NCBI RefSeq assembly: GCF_016587415.1
Contig: NZ_BNJI01000001.1
Location: 907,501-971,500 of the forward strand
Source of the DNA: Ktedonobacter sp. SOSP1-85
Lineage (GTDB): Bacteria > Chloroflexota > Ktedonobacteria > Ktedonobacterales > Ktedonobacteraceae
DNA length: 64,000 nt
Reading direction: 5' to 3'
Part shown: piece by piece, positions 1-9,586 of the stretch
Position numbering within the stretch: position 1 is the first letter of the stretch
Layout of the letters: each line of letters begins with the position of its first letter
Notes under the pieces: model-generated
What the model saw: only the letters and a program-made list of their open reading frames with translations
Told to the model about the DNA's origin: nothing
Database searches by the model: none
Made by a program: the position numbers and the translations under genes

Positions 1-455
<455 letters not shown>

Positions 456-784
456 AGTGATGAATGTATCTCACAGATACCAACAGGTATCTGTAATGAT
501 CATGTAGTTTGCGTCCAGGCTAGAAGCACGTTGTCGTTACTTCATTGCTTTGTTCGCAGAATTGACAGGAACGGTGTTCTTCGCGATTGAAAGATGCTCA
601 ATCAACGAAGTTCCGTTGTACTTCTGCATTCCACTCTTCAGTTGTTCAGGGTACTCTGGTTCGTTCTTCTTTTGCGTGATGAACCGCAACCCGGCAGGCC
701 TCGTGGGCTTGCCTCTTGTGTGTCGGGCGTTTCGAACTCTTGCAGCGTTTTCGCTGTTTTTGTTCGCTCGTCGACTGCTCCGGT

Positions 785-813
785 AGTATCGCACATCGCT
801 TGGGGTTTGTCAA
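785..813 (-). promoter_or_regulatory. rRNA operon promoter, proximal
   Basis: On the minus strand TTGACA (808-813) is followed after exactly 17 bases by GATACT (785-790), about 330 nt before the 16S 5' end. The flank AAAAAGGGGTTGACAAA closely resembles the distal promoter, which supports a tandem rRNA promoter pair. Confidence 0.75.
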
Positions 814-1019
814 CCCCTTTTTGTGATCTTTGCGAAATCCGTTTTTTTACTCTTGCGTCGCCAGGAAGCGGTAAGCTTTAGCAGACACGCCGAAGCAAGG
901 CGCATGCTGTACGCCATTACCGCGGGGAAGAGTTAGGATCCCGTGTAGAACCACTTTAGCGTGGTACAATCAACACGACACATAGCAGTGATTTAGCCGT
1001 TGTCGTTGGAGCGAAGGTA

Positions 1020-1048
1020 AGTATGCCACAACATTGCTACTTTGTCAA
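1020..1048 (-). promoter_or_regulatory. rRNA operon promoter, distal
   Basis: TTGACA (1043-1048), 17 bases, then CATACT (1020-1025) on the minus strand, preceded by AAAAAGGG as in the proximal promoter. It lies just beyond the end of tyrA, so the rRNA operon starts in the tyrA intergenic region and has a leader of about 560 nt. Confidence 0.7.
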
Positions 1049-1107
1049 CCCTTTTTGGCATTTTTTTTTGCAACCCACTAAATTTAGTGCTTCAAAAAAC
1101 CTGGTCC

Positions 1108-1971
1108 TTATTCTTCGTAAGTAGCTTGCCATTTTAGGCGCATCTGTTGAGCCTCTGAGAAGTGCTCAACTATACTCGTATCATGATCTACGATCAATCT
1201 GCGTAGCTCTTGTAAAGCCGCTATATATTCATCCAGACCACGACTTACGGCATCTCGATTAGTTAAACAAATATCACGATACATCTCGGGACTTCCAGCG
1301 GCCAGACGGGTAGCATCGCGAAAGCCACTAGCTGCCAGTAGCGACGCATCTCGCCAGGAAGCGCTCTCTCCGGCCGTCTCCATGAGCGCTACCGAGGCTA
1401 GAAAGGGTAGATGGCTAACAGTCGCAACCTGGCCATCATGTTCAGCCGGCTCCAGAAAACGTATGCGGGCACCTAACACTTCCGCCAGCGCTACTACTTT
1501 ATTGATGGCACCTGAGCGCGTGCGAACCGTGGGTGTTAGGCAGTAGACACGATTACGAAAGAGGTCTGCATCTGCGGCTTCAACGCCAGTTACTTCTTTA
1601 CCAGCCATGGGGTGGCCTCCCACAAACGCCACAGTTTCGGGTAGAAACTCCTCCGCCCAGCTAATTACCTGTGCCTTGGTGCTTGCCACATCGGTGATCA
1701 CAGTCCCAGGCGTTAATACAGGACCAAGGGCTTGCAGTAACGCCCGAATCGCGCCAACAGGGGTCGCTAAAATGACAAGATCTGCCCCTCGCACGGTATC
1801 CTCTAGCGATTCATAAGCCGCATCTATAGCTCCTACCCTGCGAGCCTGCTGGCAGACACCCTTTCCCAGGTCATAACCAGCTACCTCTTGCGCGGCTTTA
1901 GATCGACGCAAAGCCAGGCCAATAGATCCTCCTATCAGGCCCAGACCCACAATTGCTACACGACTAAACAT
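1108..1971 (-). CDS. tyrA: Prephenate dehydrogenase (TyrA)
   Basis: A cytosolic NAD(P)-dependent dehydrogenase that oxidatively decarboxylates prephenate to 4-hydroxyphenylpyruvate in tyrosine synthesis. The N-terminus VAIVGLGLIGGSIG is the Rossmann dinucleotide motif with the TyrA-type GGSIG ending. GGHPMAGKE, the conserved prephenate-binding segment, and the region ATVSHLPFLAS follow, as in the helical dimerisation domain. The 287-residue length is normal for a stand-alone enzyme without chorismate mutase or ACT domains. I start at 1971 rather than at the upstream in-frame codon (2031) because AGAGG lies 8 bases before this ATG and the extra 20 residues precede the Rossmann fold without homology. 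It is the last gene of a same-strand run with the hypothetical gene and the GTPase. A 14-bp palindrome (1076-1089) follows without a T-run. Confidence 0.93.
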   Translation of the reverse strand: MFSRVAIVGLGLIGGSIGLALRRSKAAQEVAGYDLGKGVCQQARRVGAIDAAYESLEDTVRGADLVILATPVGAIRALLQALGPVLTPGTVITDVASTKAQVISWAEEFLPETVAFVGGHPMAGKEVTGVEAADADLFRNRVYCLTPTVRTRSGAINKVVALAEVLGARIRFLEPAEHDGQVATVSHLPFLASVALMETAGESASWRDASLLAASGFRDATRLAAGSPEMYRDICLTNRDAVSRGLDEYIAALQELRRLIVDHDTSIVEHFSEAQQMRLKWQATYEE

Positions 1972-2075
1972 AGCATCGCCTCTTCCCAAATTAAGATATG
2001 AAAAAACACAAGCCGGTATGCCTAAAAGCATACCGACATGTACAGATTGCTAGCTCGTGACGTTACTAGAGCGCG

Positions 2076-2870
2076 CTAGAAGTAGACAAGGTCCTCCAGC
2101 CACTCCTCACCACCCGGACCAAGTACCGAAGCCAGGAGAGAAGTTACTTCATCACTAAGCCACACATCACGCTCCACGCGATATAAAGCCAGAAAACGCG
2201 GAAGAATGCCTGCCGGGTATTTTTGCAACAGGTCAGCGGCCATCTGCTCTAACAGGAGTTGATAGCATAGATAGTCCTCAGGCGAGGTATCCTCATACCA
2301 ATCAAAGCCGCGCACCGTATTGGGGGTTTTGCCGTCAGGCTCTACCTCAAAAATATCGTCATATTCTGCGAACAGATCTGTATTGATAACCCCTTTTTCA
2401 CCATCCAGCGTCTGCGAGAGCCAGAGGGCCCCAAACTTGATTTGCCATTCATCGGCCCAGAGGGGATTATCTTCCGGCCAAGGGCGTGGATCGTTCTCGA
2501 GAAAGGCCAGGACAAGGGCGTGATAGAGCATGAAAGAAAACTTTGCAGGCGTTACCTCGCCAAAGATCAAGTCCACTTCAGCTGGTACGACAATTGTGGG
2601 AGGAGATGTCACATCCGTCCAATAAGGATGTGGCATACCCACTTCTTCCATCTCATCATGCGGAGCTATCTGAAAATCCTCAGGCGCCAGGAGGAGAATC
2701 TCAAGCTCCGGGCGCTTCTGACCAAACAACTGCTCTAATTGCTCAGTTGCCCTGGTCAGAATTTGAAATACCTGTTTAGCCCGAGTCTCGTCACCGGCAG
2801 GATAATATACCGGTACAGACTCGGACAGGGTCATATATTTTTCATAGGGAAAGAGCATTGACTCGCTCAT
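2076..2870 (-). CDS. Conserved hypothetical protein
   Basis: A 264-residue soluble acidic protein that I do not recognise. It has no signal peptide, membrane segment or clear nucleotide-binding motif. The middle (SFMLYHALVLAFLEN, then WADEWQIKFGALWLSQ) has helical amphipathic character reminiscent of peptidase-like folds, but no HExxH zinc motif is present, so no activity is claimed. The start at 2870 (MSESMLFPYEK) is preceded by GAAGGGA. The longer frame to 2918 would add a lysine/arginine-rich stretch overlapping the GTPase end and is less likely. The gene lies 28 bases after the GTPase and 104 bases before tyrA on the same strand, suggesting co-transcription. Confidence 0.75.
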   Translation of the reverse strand: MSESMLFPYEKYMTLSESVPVYYPAGDETRAKQVFQILTRATEQLEQLFGQKRPELEILLLAPEDFQIAPHDEMEEVGMPHPYWTDVTSPPTIVVPAEVDLIFGEVTPAKFSFMLYHALVLAFLENDPRPWPEDNPLWADEWQIKFGALWLSQTLDGEKGVINTDLFAEYDDIFEVEPDGKTPNTVRGFDWYEDTSPEDYLCYQLLLEQMAADLLQKYPAGILPRFLALYRVERDVWLSDEVTSLLASVLGPGGEEWLEDLVYF

Positions 2871-2898
2871 ACTGTCCCTTCTTCTCTTGTATTTTTGC

Positions 2899-4128
2899 TT
2901 ACGCTTCTTTTGCCTCATCTAAGGCTGCCAGCGGATCTTTTTCCCCCAGGGTACTCTCGCTCCTGGCCTCCGCAAGCAACTCATCCGAGGTCTTCTCCTT
3001 ACGAAAACGGAGATAGGCAGTTTTGTAGATCTGCTGCAACCGGCTCGGGCTCAGACGCTTCCCATTTTCATAGTACTCCAGCGCAACTTCGCCAATTGAC
3101 CATGTAGCCGCACCAGCAATCGCGCCTGCCACAAAATCACCACCAAAGGGTACGAGCTTGGCCGCCTGCTCAGCCAGGTAACGGAACGCCAGGCCACCTA
3201 CCATGGTTGTGATAAGTTCACGAGCGTGCTTGATGGCCTCGGTATTATCCATTGGCTCACCATATAATGCCGCCAGGCGAAGCACCAGGCGCGCCTGCGT
3301 GCCAAGGAGAATCGGAATATCCACAAAAGGAATTGGCTCAATGCCTGCCGCCAGGCTCACCAGGGTAGCGTTACGGATAATGCGTTGCGCAGCCTGGCGC
3401 CGATAGGCTGGCAACTCGCGACCAATGGCGAGCGCGGCCTCTGGACTGGCATCAATGATAGCTGGAATAAGCTCTTCAGCCACATTTCTACCATTCTTGG
3501 CCGAAATGGGAATAATGCCTGGGGAACCTAGCAAGACTGCCATCTCTGTCGCAATCTGATCACCCTTCTCACCGCCACGCAAGGTATCAACTTTGTTGAC
3601 GGCAATGATAGTTGGCTTTTCGAGCTTGCGGATACTGTTGTACAGCTCGCGATCCTCAGCCTGCAATCCCCTGGCTGCATCAAGCAAGAATACTACCACA
3701 CTTGCCTGTTCCATGCCACTCTCCATGACATCAGGTAAGTGTCCAGGAGTGTCAATCAGCGTAAAGGGACCAAAGTCTGTACGCACGAGAGTACGCGTGG
3801 TCCCTACCTGGGCGGAAACGGGCGAGAGCGTCTGTCCCTTCATCTGATTGAAGAGTGTGCTCTTGCCTGTGTTCGGCATACCCACAATCGCAACCGTATT
3901 GCTTAATCCCTGTATTACATCCTGCTGGGCCTGATTCCAGTTGATGGCCTTCATTAAGCCCTGGACCATGCCGATATTCGCGGGAAGATTCTTGAGTGCG
4001 CTAACGCCCAGATCCTTAATGGATCCCGGACGATTACTCTGACGCCAGACACTGTCGGTCAGCTTCTTCCCCAGATCTTTACGCTGTTTCTCATCGCCTG
4101 CTGAATATTTCGGCTTTGCCACGCTCAT
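2899..4128 (-). CDS. Era/TrmE-like GTPase with C-terminal DUF697-type domain
   Basis: A GTP-binding protein of about 409 residues. The G1 motif GMPNTGKST, a G2-like threonine region, G3 DTPGH, G4 NKVD and G5 SAK occur in order over roughly residues 80-235. The C-terminal third holds hydrophobic helices (PFGGDFVAGAIAGAATW) typical of the DUF697/YcjF-like membrane-associating domain. GTPases of this layout are thought to act at the membrane, but the cellular role is unknown. The chosen start MSVAKP has GGAAGG 5 bases upstream; the longer frame to 4155 has no ribosome site. First gene of the minus-strand run leading to tyrA. Confidence 0.88.
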   Translation of the reverse strand: MSVAKPKYSAGDEKQRKDLGKKLTDSVWRQSNRPGSIKDLGVSALKNLPANIGMVQGLMKAINWNQAQQDVIQGLSNTVAIVGMPNTGKSTLFNQMKGQTLSPVSAQVGTTRTLVRTDFGPFTLIDTPGHLPDVMESGMEQASVVVFLLDAARGLQAEDRELYNSIRKLEKPTIIAVNKVDTLRGGEKGDQIATEMAVLLGSPGIIPISAKNGRNVAEELIPAIIDASPEAALAIGRELPAYRRQAAQRIIRNATLVSLAAGIEPIPFVDIPILLGTQARLVLRLAALYGEPMDNTEAIKHARELITTMVGGLAFRYLAEQAAKLVPFGGDFVAGAIAGAATWSIGEVALEYYENGKRLSPSRLQQIYKTAYLRFRKEKTSDELLAEARSESTLGEKDPLAALDEAKEA

Positions 4129-4594
4129 TCTTCCTTCCCTGATATGGTCGCGCAAAAAACGCTTCGCCCATCAGTATAAGTTCAGGCATGTGCCAACACA
4201 TGCTTGTGATTATAACGATTAGTATGTAATTTACAATCCATCCAATTCGTCCAATCCGTCAAGAGCAAACGATATCTATTACACGGATAGCTCACGCTTG
4301 TTGGAGACGAGCCTATCGCACTTGCTTACCTACTATGAGAGAATATCAAGTAAAAATTTACAGAACTTCAATGGACTTTATTAAGCAATGATCAAAAGTA
4401 GGTATTTACCTCTTCTAATCAGTATAGCTAGGCAAAAGCCAGAACACAAATATATACGTATAGCCGCTTGAGCAGGTTAAATCTTAGTTGGTTGACATGA
4501 AACAAATTCAGAGAAGACGCATTCGCAAAATCAAGAGTTCAACAAACACTACAAGTTTTTACGCCTATGAGCATAGTGAATCGGAAGGTAATGC
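4129..4594. other. AT-rich intergenic region
   Basis: Divergent region between the GTPase gene (minus) and the small plus-strand gene. Both promoters must lie here. I see no credible ORF, RNA or repeat in it beyond the promoter listed at 4595. Confidence 0.6.
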
Positions 4595-4624
4595 TTGACG
4601 TCTAGCTCCTTTTTCTGACATAAT
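4595..4624 (+). promoter_or_regulatory. Sigma-70-type promoter of the small gene at 4682
   Basis: TTGACG (4595-4600), 18 bases, CATAAT (4619-4624), giving a leader of about 50 nt before the ATG at 4682. Confidence 0.6.
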
Positions 4625-4681
4625 CGTAACATAAACTCTTACATTCATCTTGCATATTTTTTGTAAATGAGAGGCACCATA

Positions 4682-4969
4682 ATGCGAGATACCCCCTTGT
4701 GCAATGAACAAACAGAGCAGGAATATCATGCTGGCTTCTCGCGTGTCATGTGGTTCGCAGAACAGGCCAAACTTCAGGGTTGGAAGCTCAGCGACCGTCA
4801 GATTGTGCATGAAATCATGCAACGTGAGCGCGCTGCACAGATCCGTGAAAAAAGCTCTCTACCTATCGTAGGGCGCGAGGTCCACTCTGCCGCCTGGAAC
4901 CGTGGCCAGGCGGATGCATTGCGGGTGTTGCTTCGCTCACAACGAGAACACTATGGAAAAGGTCTTTAG
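4682..4969 (+). CDS. Small hypothetical protein (95 aa)
   Basis: A small soluble, charged protein with no family I recognise. The start MRDTPLC is chosen because GAGAGG stands 7 bases before it. A promoter sits 58 bases upstream and a strong hairpin-plus-T-run terminator begins 72 bases after the stop, so this looks like a self-contained monocistronic unit. Its middle (WFAEQAKLQGWKLSDRQIVHEIM) is predicted helical and could be a small helix-turn-helix, but that is only an impression. Confidence 0.6.
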   Translation: MRDTPLCNEQTEQEYHAGFSRVMWFAEQAKLQGWKLSDRQIVHEIMQRERAAQIREKSSLPIVGREVHSAAWNRGQADALRVLLRSQREHYGKGL

Positions 4970-5040
4970 TTAGATCCTTTTTTCTTCATTCTTAAAGCAC
5001 TTGTAAGGACTTGACAATTCATCAACATGTTTGTAATAAT

Positions 5041-5067
5041 CGGCTTCAATGTTGAAGCCGTTTTTTT
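5041..5067 (+). terminator. Rho-independent terminator
   Basis: CGGCTTCAA and TTGAAGCCG form a 9-bp stem followed by TTTTTTT, downstream of the small gene. Confidence 0.9.
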
Positions 5068-5163
5068 GTGGGAAACCTCTCTTTATTATCGACAAGATAC
5101 TTGTGTTTCTACAGCAATCTGGTTAAGCTGTTGGCTTGACTTCTCGCGCCTGCGGCGCTCGCT

Positions 5164-5228
5164 TTATTGTATCGTGTGGTGTAGTTTGACAGCTAATGGC
5201 TGTCAAACTACACCACACGATACAATAA
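5164..5228. repeat. Perfect 30-bp inverted repeat (long hairpin)
   Basis: Arms 5164-5193 and 5199-5228 are exact reverse complements with a 5-base loop (TAATG). The left side is flanked at about 5147-5162 by CTCGCGCCTGCGGCGCTCGC, itself a small hairpin, and the same motif flanks two other long inverted repeats in this window (13427 and 58722). It lies after a conventional terminator, and has no T-run. Confidence 0.9.
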
Positions 5229-5282
5229 GATTAAAAGAGTAGCAAGCTATATACTCATGTGAGCTAGCCAGAAAAAGGTACG

Positions 5283-6008
5283 ATGCGTTTTATGGAACAG
5301 ACAGTTATCCCAACATATGCAGGGCCAGAGCCTGGCTCGCCAACGCAGGTACACGCGATTATCGCTGAATTGCGCCGGCTCTATCCAGAGGCGATGTGCT
5401 CGCTCAATTTTTCTAATCCGCTTGAGCTGATGGTAGCAACGCAGCTCTCCGCCCAATGCACAGATGAACGCGTCAACATTGTTACCGCCAGGCTCTTCAA
5501 GAAATATCGCAGCGTTGAGGATTACGCCAGCGCCAGCCAGGAGGAGCTTGAGCAGGATATTCGCTCAACAGGCTTTTATCGCAATAAAGCACGCAATCTT
5601 CGCTCGGCCTGCCAACGAATTCTAAGCGAGTACCACGGCGAGGTCCCCTGCACTATGGAGGGATTATTGAGCTTAGCGGGGGTGGCACGTAAAACGGCCA
5701 ATGTGGTACTGGGGAATGCCTTTGGGATCGTAGAGGGCTTTGTGGTTGATACGCATGTAGGTCGCCTCTCGCGCCGCCTGGGCTGGACCCAGCAGACCAA
5801 TCCGGTAAAAGTAGAGCAAGAGCTCATGCGCATCATTCCTCAGCAAGACTGGCTGGACCTCTCGCACCTGCTGATCTTTCATGGACGCGCTATTTGTGAC
5901 GCCCGCAAGCCACTTTGCACACAATGTACCCTGGCCATGCTCTGCCCTTCAGCGTCCCTACCCACAAAAAGCACAGACAGCCAGTCAGGCCTAGAGGATA
6001 AGATATAA
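5283..6008 (+). CDS. nth: Endonuclease III (DNA glycosylase/AP lyase)
   Basis: Base-excision repair enzyme removing oxidised pyrimidines and cutting the abasic site. The helix-hairpin-helix is at LLSLAGVARKTANVVLG with the catalytic lysine in ARKTA, the catalytic aspartate in VDTHVGR, and a C-terminal 4Fe-4S loop with spacing C-x6-C-x2-C-x5-C (CDARKPLCTQCTLAMLC). At 241 residues it is slightly longer than the E. coli enzyme because of tails at both ends. AAAAAGG stands 5 bases before the ATG at 5283; an alternative ATG is 9 bases on. It converges on the truncated kinase gene, whose stop is 4 bases after its own. Confidence 0.95.
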   Translation: MRFMEQTVIPTYAGPEPGSPTQVHAIIAELRRLYPEAMCSLNFSNPLELMVATQLSAQCTDERVNIVTARLFKKYRSVEDYASASQEELEQDIRSTGFYRNKARNLRSACQRILSEYHGEVPCTMEGLLSLAGVARKTANVVLGNAFGIVEGFVVDTHVGRLSRRLGWTQQTNPVKVEQELMRIIPQQDWLDLSHLLIFHGRAICDARKPLCTQCTLAMLCPSASLPTKSTDSQSGLEDKI

Positions 6009-6011
6009 AAG

Positions 6012-6501
6012 CTATATGCGCACAATGAGGGCTCCTGGCAGCACCTGGGACTCAAACCTAGAGGCACGCAGGGTCTCGCCATCACACTGCATATTGGCTG
6101 GCAACGCACTACTCACTCGCACCGATTTGGCCCGATAGAATTTGACTTCTGGCTCACTACTATGTTCACCTCTTTGAAGCACTGGTAACAGCTTGAGTGC
6201 ACGCAGCAACGGAGTATATGAGAAGGCGCAGACATCAAAATAACCATCGCGGTAGTCGGCTTGCGGGTTCACACGAAAGCCCGCGCCATAGGCTGGACCA
6301 TTGGAGACCGCTAGCAGGACAAATTGTTGTTTCTCGGGAACAATCTCAACCCCATCAATACTAAAGATCAACCAGGGACAGTGCCGGTAACCAAGGAGGA
6401 ACTGCTTCAAGGCAGCGGTATAGTAGAGGCGGGCACCGCTCATCAGAGGATATTTCTTGAGCTGCCCCACAGCCACGGCGATGTCCGCGTCCAGGCCAAC
6501 A
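6012..6501 (-). pseudogene. Diacylglycerol/lipid kinase (DagK/YegS-like), C-terminal fragment
   Basis: Reading from the element boundary, the frame begins VGLDADIA, which matches the middle of lipid kinases where the family has N-V-A-G-x-G-F-D-A. It continues to the typical C-terminus with the MQCDGE segment. The whole N-terminal catalytic half, including the GGDGT nucleotide motif, is missing because the 187-bp element at 6502 interrupts the codon after V-G. The apparent GTG start at 6476 is internal to the conserved region and not a real start. The N-terminal half is not present elsewhere in this window. The fragment is not expected to be active. Confidence 0.75.
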
Positions 6502-6688
6502 TGTAAATTTTGGAATTATGTGAGCGAAAATGTGGTAATTCCGTGGTCGATTCGGTTTCTTTGACGAAAGGTTCATAGCACCTGGCAGGGGAAGAGTTTT
6601 CTGCCGGGTGCTATGAACCTTTCGTCAAAAAGACTGAACCGCTCACCGAATTGTCAAAATACCCGCTCACATAATTCCAAAATTTACA
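6502..6688. mobile_element. MITE-like palindromic element, copy 1 (187 bp)
   Basis: Ends are TGTAAATTTTGGAATTATG and its reverse complement. The inner halves are also imperfectly complementary, ending in a 25-bp central hairpin, so the whole element is one long palindrome. Copy 2 (11231-11416) is its near-exact reverse complement. No ORF is present, so a transposase must act in trans. Repeated internal GTGAGCG boxes near both ends resemble multiple transposase-binding sites as in IS21-like ends; that assignment is tentative. The left end interrupts the lipid kinase gene. Confidence 0.85.
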
Positions 6689-6740
6689 CCCATGGATCAT
6701 CGTTATGCGCGATTTTGCCCCTCGAGGCAACTCGTGGAAT

Positions 6741-6769
6741 CCCACAGCTTGAGCCGTGGGGAGGATGCC
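6741..6769 (+). mobile_element. Possible solo left-end hairpin of an IS200/IS605-type element
   Basis: CCCAC...GTGGG followed by GAGGATGCC matches the layout of the left-end hairpins of the two complete TnpB elements in this window (hairpin closing in GGGGAGGAATGC). No ORF or right end follows, so it would be a remnant. Confidence 0.3.
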
Positions 6770-6786
6770 AAGAGAGATTGGCATGA

Positions 6787-8214
6787 TCATCGTCCTTTTG
6801 CAAGGAGCATCTGAGGATCATTTCTCTTGCGGCGCAACCGTTCACCTATTTTGATGAAAGGTTTTTCAATCACAAGGTACGAAGCAAGTGACACACCTAC
6901 CACAATAAGTACGTTCCAGATGCAGAAGATTCCATAATCGGTAATACGATGGAGCATCCCTTCCCCTTTCAACGGAGGAAGAATCATTTGTATGAAAAAA
7001 ACCTGTAACGGTAGATGCCAGATGTACATACCATAGGAAATCAACCCTATCCATCGCAATGGCCCCCACTCAAAAGGACGTTTTAAAAGAGCAGGTGCAT
7101 AGAGTATGCCAAAGATACAAAGGCTAAAGCCCACACTATAGCAAAACGCCTGCCACTCCCCCCAGTTATCTACCAAGAACTGACGAAAAGGGTCCAGTGG
7201 ATGGAGCGCATAATTAAAGTACCACATATAGAAGTGCCAGACAGCCATTACACTTAAAACAGATAAACCCAGAATAAAAAAGAAGGGGCTGAGGCGGCGT
7301 GCAATTTTATGTATGAAACTGTTTATAGGCAAAGACTGTATATAAATATAGAGCATGCACATGAGCATTCCGGTCCCAAATGCTTCAAAATACTTCCCAC
7401 TGCTACCAAAAATAATCGGACGTAGTACATCGATAATTGTCCTGGGCATCTGTAGGTAATCTAATGGCGACTGAGTAACAATTTTATTGCCCCAATAGCG
7501 TGTACCAAGTCCCCAGATAATCATAGCCAGGAGGCAGCCGAACAAGGAGATGAGACGTCTGCGTACTGTGCCACGCTGCACCACCAGACTCATCATCCAG
7601 GCCAAAACAGGCAACCACGCATAAAACTGAAATTCAACGGCTAGCGTCCAGAATGGTCCGTTCAGTTTCTGATAAGTGATGTGGAGATCCATTAAAAAGG
7701 TGAAGAACAGTCCCAGTTGTCCCCAGTTATTTGGTTGAAGATATGTTTGTTCTCTCAAGAGCACGAGAAGAATGAGGGCAACGTAATAGGCTGGCAAAAT
7801 ACGAAAAACACGCCGCAAGTAAAAAGAGCGAGCCGAGGGGAGCTTTTGCTCAAATAAGAGCGCTTTTGCATAAGGAAGGAAGAGCAGGAAACCGGATAGG
7901 ACAAAGAAAAGAAGAACACCGGAGTCTCCGCCCAAAGCAACAATGCCAAAGGCTGTGCCCAGATCATGAATTGGATGCCAGATACCTGATTCACGCGCAA
8001 GAAAATTTAGATGGAAAACGACAACCAGAAGACATGCAATTGCACGGAAACCATCGAGTGCGGGAATTGCATTTTTCTGTTTCCCATCATCGAGGAGCGA
8101 GGTAATACGTTGACTCAATGATGGTCGCTGTGGTTTGTCTACTGGTTTTTCCAGTGGAGCGCTGGTCTCAGTTGTACTACTGATGCTACTTATCACAGAA
8201 GAAAATCCTTTCAT
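6787..8214 (-). CDS. Acyltransferase family 3 membrane protein (OafA/YrhL-like)
   Basis: An integral membrane O-acyltransferase of 475 residues, of the family that acetylates or otherwise acylates sugars in surface glycans. A 45-residue cytosolic tail precedes the family start IPALDGFRAIACLLVVVFH, with the conserved arginine and membrane histidine. FFVLSGFLL and YLRRVFRILPAYY, the other family signatures, follow, and about ten hydrophobic segments run to LVIEKPF near the end. The ATG at 8214 has no clear ribosome site. It lies 61 bases after the mannosyltransferase-like gene on the same strand with a terminator between. Both genes sit inside the island bounded by the inverted MITE copies, hinting that they form a surface-glycan cargo. 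Confidence 0.88.
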   Translation of the reverse strand: MKGFSSVISSISSTTETSAPLEKPVDKPQRPSLSQRITSLLDDGKQKNAIPALDGFRAIACLLVVVFHLNFLARESGIWHPIHDLGTAFGIVALGGDSGVLLFFVLSGFLLFLPYAKALLFEQKLPSARSFYLRRVFRILPAYYVALILLVLLREQTYLQPNNWGQLGLFFTFLMDLHITYQKLNGPFWTLAVEFQFYAWLPVLAWMMSLVVQRGTVRRRLISLFGCLLAMIIWGLGTRYWGNKIVTQSPLDYLQMPRTIIDVLRPIIFGSSGKYFEAFGTGMLMCMLYIYIQSLPINSFIHKIARRLSPFFFILGLSVLSVMAVWHFYMWYFNYALHPLDPFRQFLVDNWGEWQAFCYSVGFSLCIFGILYAPALLKRPFEWGPLRWIGLISYGMYIWHLPLQVFFIQMILPPLKGEGMLHRITDYGIFCIWNVLIVVGVSLASYLVIEKPFIKIGERLRRKRNDPQMLLAKGR

Positions 8215-8215
8215 T

Positions 8216-8254
8216 TAAAGGAAAAGCAAGAAGGCCGCAATGCAACCTTCTTGC
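8216..8254 (-). terminator. Terminator after the mannosyltransferase-like gene
   Basis: On the minus strand GCAAGAAGG, an 11-base loop and CCTTCTTGC are followed by TTTTCCTTT. It ends the 8276-9586 transcript just before the acyltransferase start. Confidence 0.7.
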
Positions 8255-8275
8255 CCGGTTAAGCACGTACTTGTC

Positions 8276-9586
8276 TCACACCATCCAGAAGCCAGTCAGG
8301 AACTGGAGGAGGAAGAAGATCATGAGTGCGTTGGAGATGATGACATAAGCCTGGTGGAGCTTCTGTTCCTTGCCCATAGCTGCTAATATCATGAAGGCGG
8401 GAAAGGTCTCCATCACCAGGCGCATTTGCGACTGGAGCGGCTCACTATCGTGAGATGGGAAGAAGATGACAAAGAGGTAGGCGGTCGCTCCATATAAGGC
8501 ATACACTATGGTCTGCTGGCGAAATTTCCAGGGGCCAACAAAACCAAGCACAACGAGCGCCAGGATAACGAGACCTGCACCCAAGTCAATGACATTATGC
8601 ATGGAGGTAAATGATAGTATAGGAAGATGCCAGATGAGCTTTAACGAAGACAAAAAACCAAGCGGGGGAATGCGTAACTGACGTCCCCAGACACTCTGGG
8701 CATGTGAGAATGTCAGAGGATCATGAAACTGAAACCAGCAGTAGGCGGCAAAGATGACCACTCCTAGCGGAATCAAGGCGATGCTAAGGATATCAAAGCT
8801 TAGCATCTTTCTCCATTGAAATTGCCGCTGGCGCAGATATTCGTAGCAGAAAGGGATGACCAGGAGCACACCTGCTGAACGGGTTAAGCTTGCCAGCAGA
8901 CCACATAATCCAGCCAGCCACCAGTTGCCACGACGAAAACAGTAGAAACACCCAAGTACGCACAATAGGAAGAGCGATTCATTATATGCCGCTGACAGAA
9001 AAAAGGCTGCTGGATACAGCGAAAGATAGAGGATAGTGCGTGCTGCACGTTCTTGATCGAAGTCCTCCTCAACCAGTTTGTAAAGCAGTGCGAGTGCGCC
9101 AAAGTTGGCGAGATTGGCAATAACCAATCCAGCGATGTAGGGATCTTGCACAATGAAGGATAATCCGCGCTCCAGGAGCGGATACAGAGGGAAGAAGGCG
9201 GTTCGCCAGGGGGCGTCATAGCCATGGGTTGCGATAGTTGTAAAGTGACCAGTGTCCCAACGGTTCCAGTTTTCGAGTAATGTCCTGAGCGGAAATGTCT
9301 TAGCGGAAAAGTTATCTATTTTAAATAATGTTGCCAGGTAGGTTATGAAGAGATAGACCAGATGTATGAGCCCATACACAAATGCAGCCTGTCCGAGAGC
9401 ATGTTTCCATGTTTTTGCACGCGTCTTTGTTACAGTAGGCACTGGGATTGTGGGTAGGTCTGGAAACGTTGGAGAAAGTATTGCAGGTGATGCGGCTTGA
9501 TCCGTTTCGCGAGCCATCGAAACAGAAGCACGTTCGTTTCCCTCAAAAGAGTGAGAGGTAGTGTGTGGTGGTTGTATTGTATCCAT
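8276..9586 (-). CDS. PIG-V-like mannosyltransferase, integral membrane
   Basis: A polytopic membrane protein of 436 residues resembling GPI mannosyltransferase 2 (PIG-V, GT76) homologues found in bacteria. After a cytosolic, proline-rich N-terminus of about 70 residues, the first luminal loop contains NWNRWDTGHFTTIATHGYD, with the W-D motif expected for the catalytic acid. FFPLYPLLER and AAYNESLFLL, both family hallmarks, follow, and at least eight hydrophobic segments reach the C-terminus. It probably uses a polyprenyl-phosphate sugar donor on the outer face of the membrane; the acceptor is unknown. AGGAAGAC immediately precedes the ATG. It pairs with the acyltransferase downstream. Confidence 0.85.
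   Translation of the reverse strand: MDTIQPPHTTSHSFEGNERASVSMARETDQAASPAILSPTFPDLPTIPVPTVTKTRAKTWKHALGQAAFVYGLIHLVYLFITYLATLFKIDNFSAKTFPLRTLLENWNRWDTGHFTTIATHGYDAPWRTAFFPLYPLLERGLSFIVQDPYIAGLVIANLANFGALALLYKLVEEDFDQERAARTILYLSLYPAAFFLSAAYNESLFLLCVLGCFYCFRRGNWWLAGLCGLLASLTRSAGVLLVIPFCYEYLRQRQFQWRKMLSFDILSIALIPLGVVIFAAYCWFQFHDPLTFSHAQSVWGRQLRIPPLGFLSSLKLIWHLPILSFTSMHNVIDLGAGLVILALVVLGFVGPWKFRQQTIVYALYGATAYLFVIFFPSHDSEPLQSQMRLVMETFPAFMILAAMGKEQKLHQAYVIISNALMIFFLLQFLTGFWMV

Noticed and set aside
5027..5242. 71-codon frame after the small gene
   Set aside because: Composed of the terminator hairpin and one arm of the 30-bp inverted repeat.
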